Assembly (NCBI GenBank): GCA_038049695.1
Contig: CP142453.1
Coordinates: 21,580,001 to 21,644,000 of the forward strand
Source: Cinnamomum chago
Lineage: Eukaryota; Streptophyta; Magnoliopsida; Laurales; Lauraceae
Reading direction: 5' to 3'
DNA length: 64,000 bases
A model generated the notes under the pieces. The model did not search any database, had not been told where the DNA came from, and saw only the letters and a program-made list of their open reading frames with translations. This document shows positions 1 through 8,518 of this stretch, one piece after another. The number at the start of each line of letters is the position of its first letter. Position 1 is the stretch's first letter. A program made the translations under genes and the position numbers.

Positions 1-351
1 TTGATCACAAGACCCCTACGATCCGAATGCCAACCCCCAGGCGACTCTAGTGGTGCGAACCTTTAGTGGGTTTGGTCCTGTTTGGCCCACCAAATAGCTG
101 GTCCAAAACTGCTGCACGGGAGAGCTTCTTTTGTCTGGGAATTCTGAGAAATTTCAAAGACAGCCCTTTATTCACTGTTACATTATAACAGCCTCTGCAA
201 ACTGATTTTCTTCAATATTTGGGACTGTTTGAAGCCCAATTCTTGTCGGAACCCTTGCGGGGTCTCTTAGGACTCACAATTCGCTCCATGTTGGCTTTGG
301 TCAACTCAATTTTGCGATAGAAAATCCAATCTGCATCAGTGACTTATGATC
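1..351. other. non-coding stretch, nothing recognised
   Basis: I see no open frame with family resemblance, no terminal repeats and no RNA gene. It lies left of the first visible SAC9 exon and is most simply read as part of a very long SAC9 intron, though it could be upstream sequence. Confidence 0.4.
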
Positions 352-470
352 TATGACGCACGGATACTTCAAAATGGGCAATGTATCGTGCCGATACTTC
401 ACTTTTTACGTGTAAAATCTGTGTCCTTACCGTGTCCATGAAGTGTCCCGGCCATATCTGGGCATCATAG
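352..470. mobile_element. short non-autonomous TIR element (MITE)
   Basis: The segment starts (C)TATGACGCACGGATAC and ends GGCATCATAG, so the ends are imperfect inverted repeats. It is bordered by CTTATGATC at 343-351 and at 471-479, a clean target duplication of 8 bp if the leading C belongs to the TIR, or 9 bp otherwise. Eight fits hAT and nine fits Mutator. The interior has the GATAC/GTATC-rich words seen at 28330-29271, 41068-44113 and 56684-57059, so it is the shortest member of that family here. It has no coding capacity. Confidence 0.7.
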
Positions 471-476
471 CTTATG

Positions 477-535
477 ATCAGGTGTACTGCCAGTCCAAAG
501 GAAAGTTATAGTGATGCTCTTCAACTGATTTTGTG
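477..535. repeat. diverged single copy of the 57-bp unit
   Basis: The sequence from TGATCAGGTGTACTGCCAG to ACTGATTTTGTG matches the tandem units at 874-987 with several substitutions, and the similarity continues a little downstream into GCAGCC. It indicates an older duplication of this block about 400 bp away. Confidence 0.6.
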
Positions 536-873
536 AATGGTTAATCATCGGTATAGCAGCCAATAACTTGAAATCGTGGAACTGGAACCCACTTGTCATT
601 AAAAAGTTTAATTTGGACACGGCATCTTACAACCCAAGTCTACAGTAGGAGTCCCGCATTTAGGGTAGTAGCTTTAAAGGTTGAGGTTTGTAAATATCAT
701 TGAGAGAGGATATGGACCTGGAAATCTTTTCAGTAGCAGATAAACCACCATAGCATATGAGCTGCAAAGGCTCTAGATTGGGCTGTGTGATGCCCTGAAC
801 TCCCAGGCCTCCATGATTAACCATATTGGTGGCCGTTGCCTGTCGCCCAACCTATAGGAGTGAGGCTTTCATG

Positions 874-987
874 ATCAGGTGTACTGTCAGTCCAAAGGAA
901 AGCTGTTGGATACTCTTCAACTGATTTTGTATCAGGTGTACTGTCAGTCCAAAGGAAAGCTGTTGGATACTCTTCAACTGATTTTGT
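874..987. repeat. two tandem copies of a 57-bp unit
   Basis: The unit starting ATCAGGTGTACTGTCAGTCC is present at 874-930 and again, apparently identical, at 931-987. Perfect identity points to a recent local duplication. The small open frame across it on the - strand resembles nothing known and is not called as a gene. Confidence 0.85.
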
Positions 988-1924
988 GACTGGTAAATGT
1001 GCTGTTGGTGCAGCAGCCAAAAGAACAAAAAAATTGAACAAGAACATTTTTACCTGCAGGAGATAAGAGCCATCCTTTACAAGATGATGTTTTTTTATGA
1101 AAGACATGTAGTGGTTCCTGACCATTCCTCTCTAGCAGTTAGGTCAATTGCTAAGATAACTCCCAAGTAAGCTTAAGTGGGAGCAACTTTTGGCGTTGTT
1201 AATAAGTTAAGACACCTCTCTAATTTGGGATTGTGATGCATAGGATGGGAATTTTTTTTTTTTTTTACATTCTTAGAGGAGGAAGTTTGAAATTTTTTTA
1301 TCTGTTCAAGCTCTGATGTTGGAAAACTGATGAAGAGAAGAAATGGAAAATAAGAAGAGAGAATATGGATCTTTAAAAAAACAAAAACAGAAGAGAGAAG
1401 ATGGATTGAGAAAGAGAATGATGCACCCCTGGATCCCCGAACAAAATAGACCAATTTCACTGGTGGGGGTTGCCGGAATCCTTCAATAGATTTCACGAAC
1501 AATCACAGTGACGAACTAGAAACAACCACACTCGATGGGAAAACTCAGAAATCTTTATTGAAAATAATGAAAAGGCACCTCTCCGAGTGGAGGGGATACA
1601 TGCTTTTAGGATGGGTTGGGGACACCCTTTCCTAGCAGGACTTTAATTCCGAACATTAAAGGTAACTAAATTATTTACTGATAAAAAAACTAAATCATTA
1701 GAGGACAGTAAATCTCTTAAAGCAAAGCAACTCAACTAAATTCAGGATGAAAAGAACCTTAATTAATTCGAAACTCCACAGCAATTGATTGGCCCTATTG
1801 ACGCTGTGGGCTTACCCAATGTGCTTGATTGACCCATTGGTCATGGGTCTGGCTTGGCTGACTTAGGCCTTACTTGACTCGCACTAGAGAAACTAGATGG
1901 TTGTCCAACCTAGGACTGGGCGAG
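988..1924. other. non-coding stretch, nothing recognised
   Basis: AT-rich sequence with a poly-T run near 1252. No domain-bearing frame is visible. It may include degenerate transposon remains, but no terminal repeats could be matched. Confidence 0.35.
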
Positions 1925-2088
1925 ATTAACCAAACCTAACCAAACCAAGCCTTTTCCCACTAGGTGGGGTCGGCTATATGAATTTGACGACGCCAATCAA
2001 ATCTGTTTAGGGTCATGTCCTCCGTTAGATCCATGTAGGCAAGGTCATGTTTAATAATTTCTTTCCAACTTCTCTTGGGTGTCCATCT
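1925..2088 (-). mobile_element. 3' end of an RTE-type LINE (distal half of a split copy)
   Basis: Read on the - strand this encodes the very C-terminus typical of plant RTE LINE polyproteins (PKRSWKEIIKHDL, then a conserved IHIADPT stop). The usual 3' untranslated motif ATAGCCGACCCCACCTAGTG and a TTGGT-rich tail follow. It continues the protein frame broken off at 3567-3995: SRRGR on one side and WTPKRSW on the other join when the intervening copia fragment is ignored. The two pieces are therefore one LINE split by a later insertion. Confidence 0.8.
2084..2088. repeat. CATCT, candidate target-site duplication (left copy)
   Basis: CATCT here and at 3567-3571 flank the copia fragment exactly. 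On the LINE strand it reads AGATG at both junctions. Confidence 0.6.
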
Positions 2089-2616
2089 TTGATCCATGAT
2101 GGACCGGACAGTTTCAAATTGTGGCCTTAACTTCATCAGAAACTGATCCCGCTGACTCGTCTGATGGATCGCTTGAATAGAGGCTAAGGAGGTAGCAGGA
2201 AGGTCAGCATAAATTATCTCAGCGTAATCAGTCCACAGACTTGTAAACTGAGAGTAGTAATCCTGTATTGACAAGGTCCCTTGAACAAACTGCGAGATTT
2301 CATGTTCTAAATGAAACCTGCGAGCAGTATTTTCCTGCAAATATATCTTTTTTAAATAGAGCCACATTTCTTTGGCAGTCTTGTATGGGCGAAGGTTCAG
2401 GATAAACTGTGTATCGACGGACCCCAATATCCAGGTCATGATCTGCCAATCTTTAACCTCCCATTGAGCTAAGAGCTTGTCATCAGTAGGTATGGGATCT
2501 GAATCATCAATATGACCCCAGAGTTCTTTACTCTTAAGGTAAATTTGAAATTGAAAAGCCCAAGTGGTATAGTTTTTACCATTAAACTTGGTTAACTTAA
2601 TATCTCCTTTCTCCAT
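2089..2616 (-). pseudogene. truncated copia gag, fused in frame to LINE C-terminus
   Basis: The start codon at 2616-2614 opens MEKGDIKLTKFNGKNYTTW, the usual N-terminus of plant copia gag (DUF4219/UBN2 type). Further on are the family landmarks EMWLYLKKIY and QFLMKLRPQFE. The homology ends near residue 175, before the zinc knuckle. The open frame does not stop there but runs on to 1960 through the RTE C-terminus, giving a chimeric gag-LINE frame. No function is implied; the in-frame join looks accidental. Confidence 0.75.
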
Positions 2617-3262
2617 AACTATTAATGCAGATATATTCAGCAATCCTACTACCAGCAGAAGAAAAAACCACTTGAAGATACCCAAACAGCCACCAGAGAG
2701 TAAAAAAACTAAAGTAGTGTAGCACCAAACAATCACAGAAGAGCAAAATAACTGAGATGTTTGTACTAAAAAAACCAGTGGTAGTGGATAAGAGAACACA
2801 GAGATGTAGCAAAAATGGCTTCACCACAACAAAAAAAGAAGCCTGACGACCTTGAGATCCAGAGCAGGAGAGATGCGTGGCCCCCCCCAACGTGATCCAA
2901 TCACAGATCAGAGGACAAAATCCTGGAGGAGATCAAAAATGTGTCCTCTAGTCCAAGTTTGATTGGATTTGGAGAAATATCCACAAAGTTGGACGGCTGA
3001 GATGAAAACTTTGGGAGGAAAAAACCTCAAAATTGCCAGAGAAAGAAGTGAGTAAATAGCACCTGATCCGATGAAAAAATCCAGAAAAATCTTCAAAAAT
3101 CCTTTGAAGAATAGTCGATCATCATCATGTAGATTGCTGGCTACAAATGATTTGATTAGAGGTGGACCACCTTGATCAGAGATATCCCACGCAGAGAGGA
3201 GCAGAATCGAAGCTTTAGAAATCTCTTAGAATGAAGAAGGAAGAAAATCTCCTAGAACTTGA

Positions 3263-3274
3263 GCTCTGATACCA
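3263..3274 (-). other. primer-binding site (initiator tRNA-Met type)
   Basis: Reads TGGTATCAGAGC on the - strand immediately after the LTR, the standard priming site of plant copia elements. Confidence 0.8.
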
Positions 3275-3566
3275 TGACATTCAGAACCATAGCCAGAATG
3301 AAAGAGAGAGTGTTATGTGAAAATCTCACATTCGATGATTGTCATCGATGGATTCCTGTTCTTTAAATAGACTTTACAATGCCTAAGATTAGGCTACAAA
3401 TCAAGGAATTAAAAGGCTAATTAGATCTAATTAGATCTCTAAGAATGGAAAGACAATATCTATCGTGCTGTACACATTATGACTAGGTCTCCTATTTACA
3501 CTTGGGCTGGGCCTGATAACATACAAGTGGGTTGGGCCCAATATCATACAAGTTTACACTTTAACA
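3275..3566 (-). repeat. 5' LTR of the truncated copia element
   Basis: 292 bp beginning TGTTAAAGTG and ending TCA on the - strand, directly followed by the PBS. No second copy of this LTR is visible in the window. Confidence 0.7.
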
Positions 3567-3995
3567 CATCTCCCTCTCCTACTCCTGGCAATCTCCATGC
3601 TTTCACACATTTTAACAAGTGCCTCTGTTGGGCGCCTTCTAACATGGCCGAATCATTTCAGTCGATTTTCTCTCATTTTATCTTCAATCGGTGCTATTCC
3701 TACTTTGCCCCAAATCTCCTCATTCCTAATCCCGTCTCTCCTTGTGATCTCGTACATCCATCTTAGCATTCTCATCTCCGCAATTTCTATCTTCTTAACA
3801 TGATTATGCTTTACTGCCCAACACTCTGATCCATATAACAACGTTGGATGTACTGCCACCTTATAATACTTTCCTTTAACCTTGAGGGGGACTTTCCGAT
3901 CACACAAGACCCCCGAAGCACTCCTCCATTTGGTCCACCTGGCCTGAATCCTGTGACTTCCATCAGCATCAATCTCTCCATCCTGTTGCACCGTA
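3567..3995 (-). mobile_element. RTE-type LINE fragment, proximal half of the split copy
   Basis: The - strand encodes the post-RT C-terminal region of plant RTE LINEs: LLYGSECWAVK, the very characteristic AEMRMLRWM, then IRNEEIWGKVGIAPIEDKMR and a GHVRRRP stretch. It is 5'-truncated near 3995 and broken at 3567 by the copia fragment; the protein continues at 2088. Endonuclease and catalytic RT segments are absent. Confidence 0.85.
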
Positions 3996-4371
3996 GAAAA
4001 AAAAAAAAGAAAAAAGAAAAAAAGAGAAAACCACTGTTTAAAGTATTTACAAATAGTCCCCCAACTTTTCTGAAATAACAGAAAAGTCCTCTGTCTCATA
4101 ACAAAGAACACCCTTTATATCATCCTTTTTTCATATTTTGACCTAAGCTGTGTAGGGGTGGGTTCGGTTGGTTTTCTCCACCTGCCCCACCCATAAATAG
4201 TATATAAGTTTAGTGGAACTTCATTCATGATAAGTGGTACTAGGACCCCCTTGTTTTGTTTGTCTTTTTTCATATTTTAAAATAAAAAATACAACCTCTG
4301 TTAAACTCGATCATATCTCCATCCCGGGCGTGGGTTTGGTACCACGGACCATAAAGCCTATGACGGGTTGG
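3996..4371. other. non-coding stretch between LINE and gypsy element
   Basis: A/G-rich run at 3996-4027 (perhaps an old poly-A tract), then unremarkable AT-rich sequence up to the gypsy target site. Nothing else recognised. Confidence 0.4.
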
Positions 4372-4376
4372 GTTGG
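4372..4376. repeat. GTTGG target-site duplication (left)
   Basis: Exact 5-bp copy of 13579-13583, bracketing the gypsy element. Confidence 0.85.
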
Positions 4377-4773
4377 TGATGCAGCCCGACAGAAGACTAG
4401 GGCCCGCAGGCCATCTTGATGGATCATCTAATAGGGTCCACATAATCTTTGATTTCAATAAGAGATTCCTATCCTATCTACATTAGTAATATTAATTAGT
4501 TTCTTAATAGGATTGCTTTCTAAATTCTATTTAGAGTAGGATTAAGTAATTTCCTATTATTAGGATTCTGTTTAGTTTAGAAATAATGTCTTCTATATAT
4601 ATAGAAGAACCCCTCTTGTTATTTCCATGCTTATTCCATTAATAAAGATTATCGTGAGTTTTCTCCATGAGTTCATGGCTGTGAGTGTTGTTTTGTGTGG
4701 AATCCCTTTATTGGATTCAATCAACCTCATCTGAGAAGTTGATCCACTCGATCGAAGGTCCGAGGCTGTGCCA
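4377..4773 (+). repeat. 5' LTR of the gypsy element
   Basis: 397 bp, TGATGCAGCC to CTGTGCCA. It matches the 3' LTR at both ends with scattered substitutions but has about 140 bp more in the middle. Confidence 0.9.
4593..4648 (+). promoter_or_regulatory. LTR TATA box and AATAAA signal
   Basis: CTATATATATAG at about 4593-4604 is followed some 40 bp later by ATTAATAAAG (about 4638-4647). This is the usual spacing of a U3 promoter and R-region polyadenylation signal. Both are missing from the 3' LTR copy. Confidence 0.55.
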
Positions 4774-4776
4774 AAT

Positions 4777-4788
4777 TGGTATCAGAGA
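4777..4788 (+). other. primer-binding site of the gypsy element
   Basis: TGGTATCAGAGA, three bases after the LTR end; complementary to the 3' end of initiator tRNA-Met. Confidence 0.85.
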
Positions 4789-5760
4789 CCAGATCCGGTC
4801 GCCGGAGAAACGACAGTCTTCCCCGGTTCATCATCATCCCTCTCCTCTTTCCCCGCTGACCACCACAACCCATCTGTCAATCCCTCAAACGCTCCAACAC
4901 CACCCTCCTTCTCTATCAGAACTTCACCTAGCCAATTAAATCGAACCAGCCGCACTGTTCCCCTAGCCAATCAAACGCAAATCCCAAGACCCTGAACCCT
5001 AGCAGACCCAAGTCCCTGTTCGAGCACCCAGACCCCTAAAACCAGACGAAACCCCACTACCGAAATCCCATAAATTTCCCGACCCAAAAGTTCCAAATCA
5101 GAATTCCCTTTCCCCAACCTCTCCTTTTCCACACTCAGATCCAAAATCCCAATCGACACCAATCCCACCCCTCTGTCATCCTCTTCCGACCTCGTCCCAA
5201 AAAAAAAAAAAAAAAAAAAAAAGGCACCCAAAGGCACCTAGCCTCGTCCAAACCCACCCATCAGAAAAAAAGAAGAAGGGAAGCAGCAGCAGAAGAAAAG
5301 AAACAGAAAGAGAGGTACAGAAGAAAGAAGCGGAGAGGAGCAGGAGATCTGAGTCCAAGCAGCATACCTTGCATCGACGACGAGCCCCCCTCCATGCTCC
5401 ATCACCATCTGCTGCATCGCCCAGACCAGTCCCTGCGTCATCGATTCGCCATCTGCCTCTATTGCACATCTCCAGCAGCGCGCGAGATCTTCTCCTCGCC
5501 TTGTTGATCTTCCAGTCGACGGAAGTCTGCCGCCATCGCCAATCGTCAAGCTATCTTCGTTTCTCATTCTCAAATCAAAACAGGTAACAGCCCAGCCCCT
5601 CTTATTTTCTCTCTGCGCACGAACCCCAAGGCAGCCTCTCCCACGTGCTAATGTGCAGTTGGGCCTTCCCTAAGTTTTGGGCCTGACCTGCAGTCTGGGC
5701 CTGATTTGAGTCTAGAGCCGACCCAGCCCACTGAAAAAAAAAAAACACCTCTTTCCAACC
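4789..5760 (+). other. gypsy leader (5' untranslated region)
   Basis: C-rich leader with a poly-A run at 5199-5222. Open frames here on either strand are low-complexity and show no domain, so none is called. Confidence 0.6.
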
Positions 5761-6564
5761 ATGCTTAAACGAGGTGACAATCTCAGTCATTGGCTCACAG
5801 ACAAGGAACGTGATGAACGATTATTCAAACTGGGCCACGATATGGACGAAGTAATGGATCGTCTACGCACAGTAGAGACCGCCCTTATTGAATTGCAAAG
5901 CAAACAGTTGGTTGCAAAGGTAGGGTCTTCCACTACCGCACAAATAGTCACACCCATCCAAACAGAAAGGCTTGAGCAACGTGAATCCATGCGTGACTTT
6001 GTACAGCATCTCATTGCTGAACGAGACACCGAGGGTCCCATGGTTGCACACCGCACTGATGATATCACAAAGAAAGTTAGAATTGATGTGGCTGATTTCT
6101 CTGGAGATGTCAGTCCGAAAGTTTTTGTTCATTGGCTTAATTCCATGGAAAACTATTTTTCTTGGTATAACATGAATGATGAGCAGCGGATAGCCTTTAT
6201 GAAGGGTAAACTTAAGGGTCCTGCTAGAATCTGGTGGTATGGTGTTGAAAATAATGAACTTGCTTTGGGACAGCCCATTACCAGATGGGTCAACATGAAA
6301 GAACGGCTCAAAAGCAATTTTCTTCCTTCTGATTACATTGACACACTGCACCAAGAGTATCTTACTCTCCAGCAAGGCAATCTATCTGTGGAAGAATATA
6401 CAAACAAATTTCACAAATATATTGTTCGTTGTAATTTGAAAACAGATGATCGTCTCACTATCACTCGATATCGAGATGGATTGCGAAATAATATCAGACG
6501 AGAAGTTGCTATGTTTGATTACACCAGAGTTGATGAGCTATTTTGTAAAGCGCGCAAAGCTTAG
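5761..6564 (+). pseudogene. gypsy gag (capsid) domain
   Basis: The start ATG at 5761 opens a ~267-residue frame containing the retrotransposon gag family landmarks KFVHWLNSMENYF-like segment, KGPARIWW, EEYTNKF and YRDGLRNNIR. The capsid domain occupies roughly residues 115-255. A TAG at 6562 cuts it off before the zinc knuckle, and the same frame then continues as gag-like sequence (RRNTFQVGESSTRR), so the stop is a mutation. It would have formed the particle shell of the element. Confidence 0.85.
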
Positions 6565-7364
6565 CATGAACTTCAGTTGCTGAGACGCAACACTTTTCAA
6601 GTCGGGGAGTCTTCCACTAGAAGAGGACCTGAACCTACTATTAACCGTATTCTGACGCAAGGTTTCGTCCTCCTCCTAAACCATTTCAGCAAGCACCACA
6701 TAGGCCACAACAAGCCATTCAGTAGAGACAAGCTTTGCCACAACCAAATCAGCGAGTGCAGCAAAATCAGAATGATAACCGTGCCCGCGGAAGGATAGAT
6801 AAGAGAGAAGTCATTTGTCATGCCTGCAAACAAAATGGACATTATGCAGCCGAGTGTCCCCATAGAAATTTATATGCTACTAATGAGCCAGAAGATGATG
6901 AACTATATGATGAGGAAATAGAAGTAGATCCGTTCAATGCAGAGCTTCAAAATGAAACCACAGTAGATCAATTCCAAGATACAGAAGCTGATGACGGCAC
7001 CCCACTGCTTTTCCTTGATCGTTGTCTCCTAGTAGCTGATGCGATGGAAAAAACTGAAGACTGGAATCATGCATCCATTTTCTGGTCACGAGTCAATTGC
7101 AAAGGCAAGTCTTGTAACATGATCATTGATGGTGGTAGCACGATTAATGTTATTTCTCAAGAGCCAGTCGAGAAACTCAAGCTACCTACCAAGAAGCATC
7201 CAAGACCTTATAAAGTTGCATGGGTCAACAATTACTCCATTCCTGTTCGTAAGCAATGTGTCGTCCCTTTCAAAGTCGGCAATTATGAAGATACAATTCG
7301 TTGTGACGTCATTCCAATGAACGTTACACATTCTCTTCGGACAACCATGGTTAAAGAAACTTAA
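6565..7364 (+). pseudogene. gypsy gag zinc knuckle and aspartic protease
   Basis: The frame from about 6735 carries a CCHC zinc knuckle (CHACKQNGHYAAEC, about 6810-6855), an acidic linker, and a retroviral-type protease core. The active-site region reads MIIDGGSTINVIS at about 7120-7160, with DGG in place of the common DSG. The frame differs from the capsid frame upstream, indicating an indel between 6640 and 6735, and it is lost again after 7360. Confidence 0.8.
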
Positions 7365-7390
7365 AAGTCATCAAAGATCATGAGCATAAT

Positions 7391-8518
7391 ATGTATTCTT
7401 TTGACTGGAAAGGAGGAAAGATTAGGTTGCTTCCATTGCCCTCTAAATCGTCCTCCTCCACATCTGATACAGCTCCAGCACTTCCTATATTGACCATGCG
7501 GAGGTTTGAAGATGAAAGCAAAGAACAGGGCGTCATGTATGCATTGATTGCTAGGCAAATTCCAGAAGAATCTCCTAATACATCTGTCCCACAAGAAGTA
7601 GAGCCACTTCTTAAGAAGTTTGCTGATCTAGTTCCAGATGAGCTGCCTAAGGAACTACCTCCATTACGTGACATCCAGCATGCCATTGATCTTGTCCCAG
7701 GCGCTTCCTTGCCAAATTTGCTTGCATACCGGATGAGTCCTATGAGCATAAAGAATTAAGAAGGCAAGTTGATGATCTTTTACAAAAGGGATATATCAGG
7801 GAAAGCCTTAGTCCCTGTGGAGTACCTGCACTTCTCACTCCAAAGAAAGACGAAAGTTGGCGTTTGTGCGTGGACAGTCGTGCCATCAATAAAATCACGG
7901 TAAAGTACCGATTCCCAATCCCCAGATTAGATGATATGCTAGATTTGATGACTGGTGCATGTATTTTCTCTAAAATTGATTTGTGAAGTGGTTATCATCA
8001 AATCCGTGTAAGGCCAGGTGATGAATGGAAGATTGCATTTAAGATCAAAGACGGTCTTTATGAATGGTTGGTTATGCCCTTCGGGCTCACCAATGCCCCT
8101 AGTACTTTTATGCGAGTCATGACACAGTTATTGCAGCCTTATACTGGGAAGTTTGTCGTCGTTTATTTCGACGATATTCTAATCTACAACAGGACGAAAA
8201 CAGAACGTCTTCAACATCTGGATACAATTTGCCAACTCCTTCGCCGGGAGCATTTCTATATTAATCTCAAGAAGTGCACTTTTATGAGTGCTTCTGTTAT
8301 CTTCTTGGGATATGTTGTATCAGCAGAAGGAATTAAAATGGACCCTGAGAAGGTCAAAGCAATTCGGGACTGGCCCATTCCTACTACACTCACTGAAGTT
8401 CGAAGTTTTCATGGTCTTGCAAACTTTTATAAGAGATTCATTCGAAACTTCAGCGGTATCATGGCTCCAATCACAGATTGCATGAAGAAGGGTGAATTTA
8501 AGTGGACTAGTTCGGCTT
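7391..8518 (+). pseudogene. gypsy reverse transcriptase (broken)
   Basis: A connector (FADLVPDELPKELPPLRDIQH) precedes the RT fold. Visible blocks are [30 protein letters not shown] then a TGA at 7984, then [20 protein letters not shown] and the catalytic YFDD at 8164-8175, and finally the connection to RNase H. A frameshift lies near 7755. The reading is cut at 8518 by the nested insertion; RNase H resumes at 11381. Confidence 0.88.

Larger units (their letters stand above)
2089..3566 (-). mobile_element. copia element fragment: 5' LTR, leader and partial gag only
   Basis: On the - strand the order is LTR (3566-3275, TG..CA), a primer-binding site complementary to initiator tRNA-Met (3274-3263, TGGTATCAGAGC), a ~650-bp leader, and a gag frame starting at 2616. 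Gag stops being copia-like near 2100, and RTE LINE coding sequence resumes at 2088. Protease, integrase, RT and the 3' LTR are all absent. The fragment sits inside an RTE LINE of the same orientation with CATCT on both sides. It is a 3'-truncated, one-ended insertion or a later deletion that happens to mimic one. Confidence 0.75.

Noticed and set aside
873-987. CRISPR-like repeat
   Set aside because: Two adjacent repeats without spacers in a plant genome; simple tandem duplication.
5176-5573. Open frames opposite the gypsy leader
   Set aside because: Low-complexity translations of poly-A and GA-rich leader, antisense to the element, with no homology.
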